A DNA stretch of 64,000 nt. Source: Streptantibioticus ferralitis (lineage in GTDB: Bacteria > Actinomycetota > Actinomycetes > Streptomycetales > Streptomycetaceae). The DNA lies in the NCBI RefSeq assembly GCF_029223525.1, contig NZ_JARHTQ010000005.1:124001-188000 (forward strand), written 5' to 3'. A model generated the notes under the pieces. It searched no databases, was not told the DNA's origin, and saw nothing but the letters and a program-made list of their open reading frames with translations. How positions within the stretch are numbered: the stretch's first letter is position 1; the number at the start of each line of letters is the position of its first letter. Positions 16,493 to 25,343 of the stretch are shown here, piece after piece. Made by a program: the position numbers and the translations under genes.

Positions 16493-19400
16493 GTGCCGGT
16501 GGAATTTCTTACTGATGTGCAGGCGGCGGCGTACGGACGGTTCGTGGAGGAGCCGACGCGGCCGGAGCTGGAGCGGTTCTTCTTCCTGGACGACATGGAC
16601 CGGGACCTGATCGCGTTGCGCCGCACGGCGGCGCACCAGCTGGGCTTCGCGGTGCAGATGTGCACCGTCCGGTACGTCGGCCGGTTCCTGGTGGACGATC
16701 CGCTGGACGTGCCGTGGTCGGTCATCGAGCACTTGGCCGCGCAGTTGCAGATCGAGGACGCGTCGGTGGTGAAGCGGTACACCGAGCGGGCGAAGACCGC
16801 GTACGAACACGCGTGGGAAATTCGGGACGCCTACGGCTACCACCCGTTCGAGGACGAGGAGTGGGGGCGCAAGTTCCGCGCGTTCCTGCACGGGAGGGCG
16901 TGGACGGGCGCCGAGGGACCGGTGGCTCTGTTCAACCAAGCGGTGGGATGGCTGCGCCGCCACCGGGTGCTGCTGCCGGGCGTGAGCGTGCTGGCGAAGC
17001 AGGTCGCATCTGTACGTCGGGTCGCGGAGAAACGGCTGTACGCGACGGTGGCGGGCGCTGCGCGGCGGGCGGACGCGTCGTTGTCGAAGGATCTGGTGGC
17101 GCTGCTCGGGGTGCCGGAGGGGCGGCGGATCTCGGAGTTGGAGCGGCTGCGCCGACCGCCGACGCGGACGACGGGCGCGAGCCTGGCGAAGGCGCTGGAG
17201 CGGGTGGATGAGATCTCGGCGTTCCGGCTGGGCCGGGTGAAGCTGGACAAGGTGCCGCCGAACCGGCTGGCGACGCTGGCGCGGGTCGGTCTGGGGTCGA
17301 AGGCGCCGATCATGGAGCGAACGCCGGAGCCGAAGCGCACGGCGCTGCTGACGTCGGTGGTGCGGCACCTGGAGGCGTCCGCGATCGACGACGCGCTGGA
17401 TCTGTTCTCGGTGCTGATGCAGGTGAAGCTGATCAGCGCCGCGCGGCGGGCGACGGACCGGGACTGGCTCGCGGCCCGGCCTCGCGTGGCGAAGGCGTCG
17501 CGGATGCTCGATGGGGTGTTCCGGCTGTGGAGCGAGCAGCTGGACCTGGTGACCGAGAGCGATGCCGATCTGGACGCGGGCGCGATGTGGCGGGCGCTGG
17601 AGACGGAGATCGGGCCGCGCGAGGAGGTGATGGCCGCCTCGGCGCTGCTGGGAGAGCTGATCGGGCCCGCGGACGAGGAGGCCGAGGCGGAGATGCGGCG
17701 TCTGCTGGCCACCCGCTACAACACGGTCCGCCCCTTCCTGTCGCTGCTCGGGGAGTCGCCGGCGCTGGGGGCGGCCTCCGGCGGCAAGCGGATTCTGGAG
17801 GCGGTGAAGCGGCTCCCGGCGCTGGCGAGGCGGAAGGTGAAGGCCAAGCCGCTGCTGCCGCGTGAGATCGACGCCAAATTGGTGCCGGCGGCGTGGAAGA
17901 AGGCGGTGTACTCCAACCCGGAGCTGCCCGAGGGGGCGGTGGACCGTGACGCGTACGTGGTGTGCGTGCTGGAGCAGCTGTTCCGCGCGCTGAACCGGCG
18001 CGACGTGTTCGCCTCGCCGTCGAACCGGTGGGCGGACCCTCGGGCGCGGCTGTTGGACGGCAAGCAGTGGGAGGCCGTCTCCGAGGACGTACTGCATGGC
18101 CTGAGCCTGGACGAGCCGGTCGAGGAACACCTGGCGGGGCGGGTGCGGGCCCTGGACGCGGCCTGGCAGCTGATGACGGAGCGTCTGGAGGAGGCCGGGC
18201 AGGACGCGAAGCTCAGCTTCGAGGTCCAGCCCAATGGCCGGTTGAAGCTGAACGTCGACCGGCTCGGCGCGCTCGGCGAGAGCGAGTCTCTGAAGTGGCT
18301 GCGCAGGACCACCGCGAAGATGCTCCCGAAGATCGACCTGCCGGACCTGCTGTTCGAGGTCGACTCCTGGACCGGATTCCTGGACGCCTTCGTGCACTTG
18401 GGGGACGGCCGTACCCGCATGGAGAACCTGAAGACGTCCCTGGTGGCGCTGCTGGTGAGCGAGGCGTGCAACATCGGCTACACCCCCGTCATCGATGCCG
18501 ACGACGAGGCGCTCACCCGTGCCCGGCTGGTCCACGTCGACCAGTACTACCTGCGCGCCGACACCATCGCTGCGGCGAACGCGAAGCTGATCGAGGCCCA
18601 GGGGCGGGTGCCGATCGTGGAGCACTGGGGCGAGGGCCTGCTCGCGTCCGTCGACGGGCTGCGGTTCGTAGTGCCGAAGCGAACCATCAACGCCGGGCCG
18701 TCGCCGAAGTACTACCACTTCAAACGCGGAATTACATGGCTGAATGCAGTCAACGACCAGGTAGCGGGCATCGGACAGATGGTCGTGCCCGGCACCCCGC
18801 GCGACTCCCTGCACATCCTGGACACCCTGCTGAACCTCGACGCCGGGGTGAAACCGGACATGGTGGCCACCGACAACGCCTCTTACTCCGATATGGTGTT
18901 CGGCCTGTTCTCCCTGCTCGGCTACAACTTCTCGCCCCGCTTCCGCGACCTGGCCGACCAGAGGTTCTGGCGGGCGGAGCTGCCCGGCGTGGACACCGGC
19001 GGGTACGGGCCACTGGAGCCGCTGGCCTGCAACAAGGTGAACCTGAACAAGGTGGTCACGCACTGGCCGGACATGCTCCGGGTGGTCGGCTCCTTGGTCA
19101 CCGGGCAGGTGCGGGCGTACGACCTGTTGCGGATGTTCGGCCGCGAGGGACGTCCCACCCCGCTGGGTACCGCGTTCGCCGAGTACGGGCGGATCGCCAA
19201 GACCCTGCACCTGCTGCGCGTGGTCGACCCGGTCGACGACACCTATCGCAGGCAGATGAACCGGCAGCTCACCGTGCAGGAGTCCCGCCACAAGCTCGCC
19301 CGCGACATCTGCCACGGCAAGCGCGGGCAGATCATGCAGGCGTACAAGACGGGACAGGAGGACCAGCTCGGGGCGCTCGGTCTTGTGCTGAATGCCGCCG

Positions 19401-19645
19401 TACTGTGGACGACTCGCTATCTCGACGCCGCAGTCGAGGAGTTGCGGGCCCTGCCCGCCGAGGAGCGCGAGCACGACGTCCTGGACGAAGACGTCGCCCG
19501 CGTCTCCCCGCTCAAGCACGCGAACCTCAACGTGCTCGGCCGCTACAGCTTCCGCTCCTCCACCCCGGTCGACGGCGGCCTGCGCCCGCTGCGCGACCCG
19601 GGTGCGCCGGAGCTGGACGAGGACGAGGACGGCGGGCGTGAGTGA
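16493..19645 (+). CDS. tnpA: Tn3-family transposase TnpA (inner element)
   Basis: This 1050-residue paralogue of the outer transposase is highly similar along its whole length, with the same DUF4158 N-terminus (LERFFFLDDMDRDLIALRR) and DDE core (ASVDGLRFVVP, VATDNASYSDMVFG, QESRHKLARDICHGKRG). GTG was chosen over a GTG/ATG 18 bases upstream by alignment with the paralogue. A conserved GGCTACCGTCCG block lies upstream. The two enzymes differ enough, like their end repeats, to be separate elements rather than a recent duplication. Confidence 0.94.
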   Translation: MPVEFLTDVQAAAYGRFVEEPTRPELERFFFLDDMDRDLIALRRTAAHQLGFAVQMCTVRYVGRFLVDDPLDVPWSVIEHLAAQLQIEDASVVKRYTERAKTAYEHAWEIRDAYGYHPFEDEEWGRKFRAFLHGRAWTGAEGPVALFNQAVGWLRRHRVLLPGVSVLAKQVASVRRVAEKRLYATVAGAARRADASLSKDLVALLGVPEGRRISELERLRRPPTRTTGASLAKALERVDEISAFRLGRVKLDKVPPNRLATLARVGLGSKAPIMERTPEPKRTALLTSVVRHLEASAIDDALDLFSVLMQVKLISAARRATDRDWLAARPRVAKASRMLDGVFRLWSEQLDLVTESDADLDAGAMWRALETEIGPREEVMAASALLGELIGPADEEAEAEMRRLLATRYNTVRPFLSLLGESPALGAASGGKRILEAVKRLPALARRKVKAKPLLPREIDAKLVPAAWKKAVYSNPELPEGAVDRDAYVVCVLEQLFRALNRRDVFASPSNRWADPRARLLDGKQWEAVSEDVLHGLSLDEPVEEHLAGRVRALDAAWQLMTERLEEAGQDAKLSFEVQPNGRLKLNVDRLGALGESESLKWLRRTTAKMLPKIDLPDLLFEVDSWTGFLDAFVHLGDGRTRMENLKTSLVALLVSEACNIGYTPVIDADDEALTRARLVHVDQYYLRADTIAAANAKLIEAQGRVPIVEHWGEGLLASVDGLRFVVPKRTINAGPSPKYYHFKRGITWLNAVNDQVAGIGQMVVPGTPRDSLHILDTLLNLDAGVKPDMVATDNASYSDMVFGLFSLLGYNFSPRFRDLADQRFWRAELPGVDTGGYGPLEPLACNKVNLNKVVTHWPDMLRVVGSLVTGQVRAYDLLRMFGREGRPTPLGTAFAEYGRIAKTLHLLRVVDPVDDTYRRQMNRQLTVQESRHKLARDICHGKRGQIMQAYKTGQEDQLGALGLVLNAAVLWTTRYLDAAVEELRALPAEEREHDVLDEDVARVSPLKHANLNVLGRYSFRSSTPVDGGLRPLRDPGAPELDEDEDGGRE

Positions 19646-19683
19646 GTATCAGGAGCCGGCCAGGCCCGACCCGTGACCGGTGT

Positions 19684-20844
19684 TCAGGTATCGCTCCGGC
19701 GGCAGAACTTCGTCTCAAGTAGATCGGTGAAGATCCCGATGGGGTCGTCCCAACCGCCATTGCTCCAGTCGCCGTTGACGTTGGTGGTGACCATCCGTTC
19801 GCCATGGCGAGCGCCGTATGCGTAGGACCACGATCCGAAGAGCGCACCTCCCATGCCCCAGACCGTTTCCCCGCAGGGCAGTCTCACTGAGGAAACGCCG
19901 AGGCCGTAGGCGGCATTGGAAATCCAGCCGCGGGTGGGCACGGTGGTGAACATGTCGCGTTGTTGGTCCGGTGGCAGTATCCGGCCCCCCAGCAGGGCGC
20001 GGAAGAACCGGTTGAGGTCTCCGGCGGTGGAGATCATGCCGCCGGCTGCCCAGAACATGGATGAATCGAGCTCGGTCGCGTCGTGGACCGGCGCGCCGGG
20101 GTCGGTCTGGAACAGCTTCGTGTAGTGCCGGGAGTGTGGCCCGTGGATCATCGGGTCGCTGCCGTGCGGCAGGTACGTACCAGTCAGGCCGAATGGGCGG
20201 GAGATCCGCTCTGTGATCTCCTCGGCAAGCGCACGGCCGGTGGCCCGTTCGATGATCAGGCCTGCGAGGACGTAGTTGGTGTTGGAATACGCCCAGCCCG
20301 AACCCGGTGCGAAGGTGTGCGGATGGGACATGGCGATCTGCACCAGTGACTCGGGCGAGTGTGTCTCGTAACGGTTCAGTGCTTCCTGGTCATCGGTGTA
20401 GTTGAAGATCCCGCTGGTGTGGTTGAGCAGCATCCTGACGTTCACCCTGGCACCGTCGTGGTGATGGCCATTCACCACCCCGGGCAGCCACAGTTCCGCG
20501 GTGTCGTCCAGGCTCAGTCTGCCTTCCGCCGCCAGCTGCAGCACGACGGTGGCCACGAACGTCTTGCTGATGCTGCCGATGCGGAACCGGTCCTGCGGTG
20601 AACGCTTGCGGCCGGTTCGGGTGTCGGCCACTCCTGCGGTCCCGAACCACTGTCGGCCGCCGTCGCAAACCTCAGCGAGAATGCCGGGAAGGCCGCCTTG
20701 AGCCACAGCTTGCTGAAGTAAGCGCTGGACCGCCTCGTGGCCCTCGGCCCCTGAGGCTGGCGCCGACTCAGATACCGTGCCCCCTGCCTTGGCCGGTTCG
20801 GCGCCCGGCCGGCCGCTGTCTGTATGAGCGGTGTGCTGGTGCAT
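19684..20844 (-). CDS. Serine hydrolase of the class C beta-lactamase / DD-peptidase fold
   Basis: This 386-residue enzyme of the beta-lactamase/transpeptidase-like superfamily has nucleophile motif S-x-x-K in RIGSISKTFVAT, Y-x-N in WAYSNTNYVLAG, and a third motif region WGMGGALFG in place of the KTG/HTG box. The N-terminus is hydrophilic and lacks a clear signal peptide. D-Ala-D-Ala carboxypeptidase or esterase activity is more likely than true beta-lactamase activity; this is inference. Very strong ribosome site (AAGGAGGAGG). It is cargo of the inner transposon, convergent with tnpA. Confidence 0.87.
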   Translation of the reverse strand: MHQHTAHTDSGRPGAEPAKAGGTVSESAPASGAEGHEAVQRLLQQAVAQGGLPGILAEVCDGGRQWFGTAGVADTRTGRKRSPQDRFRIGSISKTFVATVVLQLAAEGRLSLDDTAELWLPGVVNGHHHDGARVNVRMLLNHTSGIFNYTDDQEALNRYETHSPESLVQIAMSHPHTFAPGSGWAYSNTNYVLAGLIIERATGRALAEEITERISRPFGLTGTYLPHGSDPMIHGPHSRHYTKLFQTDPGAPVHDATELDSSMFWAAGGMISTAGDLNRFFRALLGGRILPPDQQRDMFTTVPTRGWISNAAYGLGVSSVRLPCGETVWGMGGALFGSWSYAYGARHGERMVTTNVNGDWSNGGWDDPIGIFTDLLETKFCRRSDT

Positions 20845-21052
20845 GTGGTCCTCCTCCTTGTCGTGTGTGACCCGTGGATGACCGCCCGGCCCCTCTCCAC
20901 GGCGTGATTCACTGGCCCACCGGCTCTCAGCAGGGGCTTAACGCCCAGCGCAGCGAGCGACGCTTCGCGCACGCCTACCGGACCCGCTGCACATCACGGC
21001 AAGGGGCACGGCCGCGGGGTGAACTGGCCGCGTCAGCTGATCCCGGTGGTCA

Positions 21053-21526
21053 CTACTCCTGGCTGGTGAGCGTCTGCCGAACGTGGTCCTCCAGCTCGGC
21101 CTGATCGATGCCGGCCAAGGCGAGAGCACGTGGCACGGTGCCGAATTGAGCCTGCAGGATCCCGAGCAGCAGATGTGCTGACCGCAGGTCCTTCTTGCGA
21201 GCGCAGGCGAAGCTCCGCTCCAGCGCGAGTCTGGCGGACGCACCCATTTTTGGCTGCTGGGAAGCGTGGCTCGGCCCGGGAAGGCCGTAGGCGGCCGGAG
21301 ACACTCCAACCATGCTCAGGCTGTGCTCGAATTCTCGATCCAGTGCCTCGCGGACAGTGGCGCGATCGAGCCCGGCCGAGGTCAGGACCTGCTGAGCGGT
21401 AGACCCCTGATCGGCGGCGAGCGACAACAGAAGATGGTGCGCGTCGATCGTCGCCGACCCATCATCCTGAGCTTCGTCCATCGCCCGCACGATGACCGCA
21501 TGCAGGTACTTGTCAAACGCGCTCAT
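21053..21526 (-). CDS. Clp N-terminal (ClpN repeat) domain protein
   Basis: This 157-residue protein consists only of the double ClpA/ClpC N-domain: a first repeat at residues ~5-70 (ATIDAHHLLLSLAADQGSTA) and a second at ~95-150 (LRSAHLLLGILQAQFGTVPR). No AAA ATPase module follows, so it cannot be an unfoldase. Such stand-alone domains may act as adaptors or decoys for ClpC-type proteases. Its start overlaps the end of the HTH gene by 14 bases, so the two are translationally coupled and probably work together. Confidence 0.85.
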   Translation of the reverse strand: MSAFDKYLHAVIVRAMDEAQDDGSATIDAHHLLLSLAADQGSTAQQVLTSAGLDRATVREALDREFEHSLSMVGVSPAAYGLPGPSHASQQPKMGASARLALERSFACARKKDLRSAHLLLGILQAQFGTVPRALALAGIDQAELEDHVRQTLTSQE

Positions 21527-21758
21527 CGCCGCGCCTCCTCAGCTTGACTCCGGCGGCGATGAGCCGCTTGGCGTGCTTCTTGTGGACGGCTTGGCGGGTG
21601 ACACCGAGCGCCTCGGAGACCTGCGGCCAGCTCCAGCCCGCCCGCATGGCCTGCTCGACAGCGGCGTCCTCCAGTTGATCGGCAAGGCGCCGCAACGCCA
21701 CGACAGCCGCCAGAGCGTCAGCGGGCTCAGGGGGAAGGGAATTCTCGCCGACGGACAT
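21513..21758 (-). CDS. Small helix-turn-helix protein paired with the ClpN protein
   Basis: This 81-residue protein has a central HTH (MRAGWSWPQVSEALGVTRQA, then VHKKHAKRL) and a basic tail. It is likely a small DNA-binding regulator of this two-gene operon, with the ClpN partner controlling its stability or activity; the pairing is seen, the mechanism is inferred. The ATG lies about 7 bases past a -10-like TACAGT, with no Shine-Dalgarno, so translation is probably leaderless. Confidence 0.8.
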   Translation of the reverse strand: MSVGENSLPPEPADALAAVVALRRLADQLEDAAVEQAMRAGWSWPQVSEALGVTRQAVHKKHAKRLIAAGVKLRRRGDERV

Positions 21759-21765
21759 GCAAGCA

Positions 21766-21794
21766 ACTGTAGTTGACTAACGAGGATAGTCAAC
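21766..21794 (-). promoter_or_regulatory. Promoter/operator of the HTH-clpN operon
   Basis: The palindrome GTTGACTA-n7-TAGTCAAC (21772-21794) contains the minus-strand -35 TTGACT. A 16-base spacer leads to TACAGT. A near-direct repeat AGTTG(A)CTAACGA occurs at 21771 and 21799. The arrangement suggests autorepression by the HTH protein. Confidence 0.6.
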
Positions 21795-21858
21795 CCGAGT
21801 TGCTAACGACTGGGGGCGGGCGCAGCGATCCCGCCGGAGGCTCGTGACTACGGGCTCC

Positions 21859-22005
21859 CTGTCGGCAAAGGATCGTTTGACGACAGGCTGTCGACGCGTC
21901 CAATGAACCCGTGCAATCCGGGGGTTCGCGGCGGCCCGAATCCAATCAGATCCGATGGTGATTGCTGACAGGGTTTGACGACAGATAGGGTCCGGTCCTC
22001 CACAC
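21859..22005. other. Putative res site of the inner Tn3 element
   Basis: CTGTCG-n16-CGACAG (21859-21886), then CTGTCGACG and a further TTTGACGACAG, lie directly upstream of tnpR. Several spaced TGTCG/CGACA half-sites are what a Tn3-type resolution site looks like. The subsite boundaries are not resolved. Confidence 0.6.
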
Positions 22006-22019
22006 GGAAGGGGCCCTCG

Positions 22020-22949
22020 GTGGCGAACCTGGTCTACAAGCGGGTCTCGACCGACCAGCAGTCCACCGCCCGGCAGAACCTCGTCCTGGAGGAGGCCGGA
22101 ATCGAGGACCCGGTCGTCTTCGAGGAGAACCCGGGCACCTCCAGCCGCCTCCACCCGCTCCAACGTCCGAAGTTCAGCGAGCTGCTCACGTACGCGCGGC
22201 CGGGCGACACCGTGCACATCTCCGAGATGTTCCGCCTCGTACGCGGCACCGGGCACATCCTCGACGTGCTCGACGTCTTCCACCGCGACCACCTCGCCCT
22301 GCGCATCCATGACGGCGCGTTCTCCGCGATGGACCTCACCGCCCGCCACCCGCGCACCGGTGAGCTGCTGTCCACCGTGAAGTTCATGGTGCAGACCCTC
22401 GCCGCCGCCGGCGAACTTCAGCGCGACCTCCAGTGCGAGCTGACCTACGACGGATTGCGGGCCGCCGAGGCCAAGGGCAGCAAGGGCGGACGCCGCCCCG
22501 CCGTGGCGGCCGCGAAGACCGACGACGTGCGCACCGCGTACCTGGAAGGCCGCTCCATCGCCGCCCTCGCCCGCGACCACGGCGTCAGCCGCGGCGCCAT
22601 CCGCACCGCCGTGGCCGACCTCATGCCCGACCACACCGCCATCGAGCAGCAGGACACCCCAGCACCGGAGAGCGCGGTCACCCTCGACATGCCGGGCAAG
22701 GTCGCCGACTTCCTCCGCACCGCCGAACTGGAGCCCGCCGAGCGGGCCGCGCTCGACCAGGGCGTGACCGTACGGCGCGGCCAGGGCTACACACTCCGCG
22801 TCAGCGCCGTCCCCGCCGTGCACCGCGGACTCCTCGCCCGCTGCCAGCCGCTCGACGGCGGCCATGGCGCCCCGACGGTCCCCGCCCAGCGCAAGGCCCG
22901 TCGCGAGTACGAGAACCGGGTCAGCACCCTCGCGTCGACTGGACCATGA
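22020..22949 (+). CDS. tnpR: Tn3 resolvase TnpR with extended C-terminus (inner element)
   Basis: This serine recombinase of 309 residues is well above the usual ~185. The catalytic domain is at ~1-140, with YKRVSTDQQST holding the nucleophile Ser and YARPGDTVHISEMFRLVRG in place of the usual LDRLxR block. An HTH follows at ~165-205 (IAALARDHGVSRGAIRTAVA). About 100 further residues have no clear family match. It resolves cointegrates at the res site upstream. GTG start with GGAAGGGG before it. The stop falls at the inner edge of the right inverted repeat. Confidence 0.85.
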   Translation: MANLVYKRVSTDQQSTARQNLVLEEAGIEDPVVFEENPGTSSRLHPLQRPKFSELLTYARPGDTVHISEMFRLVRGTGHILDVLDVFHRDHLALRIHDGAFSAMDLTARHPRTGELLSTVKFMVQTLAAAGELQRDLQCELTYDGLRAAEAKGSKGGRRPAVAAAKTDDVRTAYLEGRSIAALARDHGVSRGAIRTAVADLMPDHTAIEQQDTPAPESAVTLDMPGKVADFLRTAELEPAERAALDQGVTVRRGQGYTLRVSAVPAVHRGLLARCQPLDGGHGAPTVPAQRKARREYENRVSTLASTGP

Positions 22950-22992
22950 TCAATCTCAGCGCCAACCACGGTTCGATTGATCCCCGGGGCCG
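22948..22992 (-). repeat. Right inverted repeat of inner Tn3 element
   Basis: Inverted partner of 16360-16404; the tnpR stop codon overlaps its inner end by two bases. Followed directly by the GAAGC duplication. Confidence 0.93.
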
Positions 22993-23262
22993 GAAGCCGA
23001 CGAGGACGCCTGCTCGCTGCTGGCGAGCTTCGCCGCGTCGTTCCCGCTGCGCCAGCCCTCGTCGATCGCCACCGCCGAGATGGCCGGCTACCTGCTCACC
23101 CGCAGCGAGGGCACGATCGGAGAGCTGGCCCATCTGCTCACCGACGCCGCCGTCGCGGCGATCGAGTCCGGCGAGGAGGCCATCAACCAGCGCACCCTGC
23201 TGCTGGCGCCATACGCCGGGCCGAGCGAACGGCGCCGCCTGTTCGAGCGCGAGCTGACGTGA
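22993..23262 (+). pseudogene. tniB: TniB-type AAA ATPase, 3' part
   Basis: The frame EADEDACSLLASFAASFPLR through NQRTLLLAPYAG to ERELT is the C-terminal helical part of TniB, in phase with the 5' part once the inner transposon and one GAAGC are removed. Its stop overlaps the tniQ GTG start, so tniQ was coupled to tniB translation before the disruption. Confidence 0.9.
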
Positions 23263-24458
23263 ACCTCCTTCGCCGCTGGCCGCTGCACCCTCAGCCCGGC
23301 CCGCTGGAGGCACTGTCGTCGTGGCTGGGCAGGCTCGCCGAGCTCTACGAGATGCCCGTGCACGACCTGCTGCTGCACAACCTCGGTCTCGTCGGCCTGG
23401 CCCTGCCTGGCGATCTCGACCTCGACCCGCCGATGGCGATGCTCGCGGTGCTCGCCGAGAAGACCGGTGTGGAACTCGCCCGGCTGCGGTCGATGACCCT
23501 GGCCGGCTGGGTGCCCTGGCTCTTCGACACGCTGCCCGTACGCGTCCAGGACGCGCAGCAGGTCTTCGACACCTACGTGAGGGACAACTCCGTCCTCTTC
23601 GCCCGCAAAGCTGGAACGCATCACGTACTGCGCTTCAAGCCGGAATGGGCGGGACCGTGGCTTCTTCCCTACCCCGGCGCCCTGCGAGCCTGCCCGGTCT
23701 GCGCCGCCGACCCCGGCCGGGGCATCTCCTTGGTCTGGCGGCTGGCGCTGATTTCGAGCTGTGTCGAGCACGACTGCCGCCTCCTGGAGATCTCCGAGGT
23801 CCGCGCCGCGCTGATCCTGGGCCGGGAAATGCACCGGGAGCCGCTGGAGGCGCCACGTGCCGCCCTGGACCGCTACACCCACCAGGCCCTCACCACCGGC
23901 CGGGTCGCCTTGCCCGGCCGGAACGTGCACGCCGGGGTGTGGTTCCGCCTCCTGCGCTCCCTCCTGGACGAGGTCAGCCTCGCCACGAGTACCCAAGGCG
24001 CCCACGGAAAAGACGTGTTGCGGTTGATCTGGCAGACCACCGGCCACCCGGAACGCGCGGGCCTGAACGTCTGGCGCCCCTTCGAGCAGCTGCGAGACGA
24101 GGTTCGGGAGGCGATGTGGGATGCCGCCGCCGCGGCGGTCCAGCTGGCCGCCGACGGCCTGATCACCGTCCGCGGGCGTCTCGCTTCTGCCCTGCAGACC
24201 CCGCTCCACTCCGTCTACGGCGGCGACGAGCCCTCCCCGCTCCAGCGCGCCTGGCAGGACGTCATGGACACGTGGGAAGAGGCACTCGCCTCAGCCCGCA
24301 CCGACCCGGCCTCCGCACGGCAACTTCTCGGCCTGCTCACCGGCGGATGCCGCACGCTTGCCGCCTTCGAGCAGGAACGCTCCTCCCTTTGCGGGGAAGG
24401 CATCCCGGCCGGCTTCCTGCCCAGCGCCCGTGAACTGGGCCGCCACGATCTCATCTGA
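23259..24458 (+). CDS. tniQ: TniQ-family transposition protein
   Basis: This 399-residue protein has the N-terminal TniQ domain (PLHPQPGPLEALSSWLGRLA) and a zinc-binding pair CPVC ... CVEHDC at about residues 148-175. TniQ/TnsD-type proteins help select the target; in Tn402 relatives this means res sites. GTG start in a 4-bp overlap with tniB. The frame is intact, though its upstream partner is split and its transcription now depends on readthrough from the inner element. Confidence 0.9.
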   Translation: MNLLRRWPLHPQPGPLEALSSWLGRLAELYEMPVHDLLLHNLGLVGLALPGDLDLDPPMAMLAVLAEKTGVELARLRSMTLAGWVPWLFDTLPVRVQDAQQVFDTYVRDNSVLFARKAGTHHVLRFKPEWAGPWLLPYPGALRACPVCAADPGRGISLVWRLALISSCVEHDCRLLEISEVRAALILGREMHREPLEAPRAALDRYTHQALTTGRVALPGRNVHAGVWFRLLRSLLDEVSLATSTQGAHGKDVLRLIWQTTGHPERAGLNVWRPFEQLRDEVREAMWDAAAAAVQLAADGLITVRGRLASALQTPLHSVYGGDEPSPLQRAWQDVMDTWEEALASARTDPASARQLLGLLTGGCRTLAAFEQERSSLCGEGIPAGFLPSARELGRHDLI

Positions 24459-24614
24459 CCGTGTTCCACATCCTTGGAAGTGGAACACACGGCCCGGCAC
24501 TCCGTCAGGAAGACTGATTCCTGGGCCGATCGTCACGCCGACCGTTCCGCATGTCGTTCCACAACAAGCGTTCCGAAAACCTCGCACGGAGCCGACTTCC
24601 GGTACGCTCCGGCC
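24459..24614. other. Putative res site of the Tn402-like element
   Basis: The gap between tniQ and tniR is where Tn402/Tn5053 elements keep their resolution site. It holds GTTCCAC-n10-GTGGAAC and repeated GTTCC/CGTTCC blocks (GTCGTTCCACAACAAGC, GCGTTCCGAAAAC). Subsites are not resolved; the assignment rests on position and dyads. Confidence 0.5.
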
Positions 24615-25208
24615 ATGCCGACCGATCAGCGCCACCCCACCGGGGGGCTCGAACTGGGGTACTGCCGGGTCTCCACCACCAAACAGAGCCTGGAACGCCA
24701 ACTCGACGCCCTGAGCAACGCCGGCCTTCCCGACGAACGGGTCTACGTCGACAAAAAGAGCGGCGCCACCGTCGACCGCCCCGGCCTGACCGACCTACTC
24801 GCCTACGCCCGCCCCGGCGACACCATCGTCGTGCACACCCTCGACCGGCTTGGCCGCAACCTGCGCGAAGTCCTCAACCTCGTCCACGACCTCGGCGAGA
24901 AGAAGATTGGGGTGCGCTCGCTGGCCGACCCGCTGCCGATCAACACCGCCGACGAGGGAATGGGCCGTATCGCCTTCCTTCTCTTGGCCCTGTTCGCCGA
25001 AATGGAGCGCACCTTCACCGCCGAACGCGCCGCTCACGCCCGCGCCGTCGCCGAAGCCGCCGGCCGCCGCATCGGCCGCCCTGTCGCCCACCCCTCCGAC
25101 AAGATCGAGTACGCCCGGCTTCTCAAGGGCCAGGGTGCCAGCTACGGCGAGATCAGCGCCAAGACCGGCATCCCCAAGACCTCCCTGCACCGCTACCTAC
25201 AGGGATGA
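24615..25208 (+). CDS. tniR: TniR-type serine resolvase
   Basis: This 197-residue serine recombinase has Ser in [16 protein letters not shown], the arginine block [19 protein letters not shown], the long helix [20 protein letters not shown] and a C-terminal HTH ([19 protein letters not shown]). It resolves cointegrates at the res site immediately upstream. The start ATG was chosen because homology begins a few residues later; an earlier in-frame ATG would translate the res site. It completes the tniABQR set. Confidence 0.9.
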   Translation: MPTDQRHPTGGLELGYCRVSTTKQSLERQLDALSNAGLPDERVYVDKKSGATVDRPGLTDLLAYARPGDTIVVHTLDRLGRNLREVLNLVHDLGEKKIGVRSLADPLPINTADEGMGRIAFLLLALFAEMERTFTAERAAHARAVAEAAGRRIGRPVAHPSDKIEYARLLKGQGASYGEISAKTGIPKTSLHRYLQG

Positions 25209-25302
25209 CCGCGGCAAGAAGCGGCAAAACCGCAGCTGGCGCACTGCTCGCCCCGCTGACTGCGGCCACGCCGCAGCCGCCGCCCGGCCGTGAAGTAGGT
25301 TC

Positions 25303-25333
25303 TTGACCCTCTCACCGTGTCAGGCGGTCAACT
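25303..25333 (+). promoter_or_regulatory. MerR-type promoter of the cargo merR gene
   Basis: TTGACC, exactly 19 bases, then TCAACT. The spacer holds an imperfect dyad (CTCTCACC-GTGTCAGG), and the outer bases TTGACC/GGTCAA are also inverted. The spacing fits MerR-controlled promoters, which suggests autoregulation. Confidence 0.55.
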
Positions 25334-25343
25334 CGGAGACATC

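Larger units (their letters stand above)
16360..22992. mobile_element. Inner Tn3-family transposon (6.6 kb), inserted in tniB
   Basis: 45-bp inverted repeats (outer end CGGCC-TT/CC-GGGGATCAATCG) flank the element, and GAAGC is duplicated exactly on both sides (16355-16359, 22993-22997). Removing the element and one GAAGC restores tniB as ARWEADEDAC. It carries tnpA, a serine hydrolase, an HTH gene with a ClpN-domain gene, and tnpR. The repeats and transposase are related to, but clearly distinct from, those of the outer element. Confidence 0.94.

Noticed and set aside
15410-19519. A 1369-codon open frame on the minus strand across tniA, tniB and the inner tnpA
   Set aside because: It is the antisense shadow of high-GC genes; its product is low-complexity Arg/Leu/Gln/Pro-rich, has no domain, and crosses two transposon boundaries.
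16354-22999. A 7-8 bp direct repeat GGAAGCC(G) first taken as the duplication of the inner Tn3
   Set aside because: When the ends are aligned with the outer element (CGGCC start), the duplication is exactly 5 bp, GAAGC; the extra matching bases belong to the terminal repeats.
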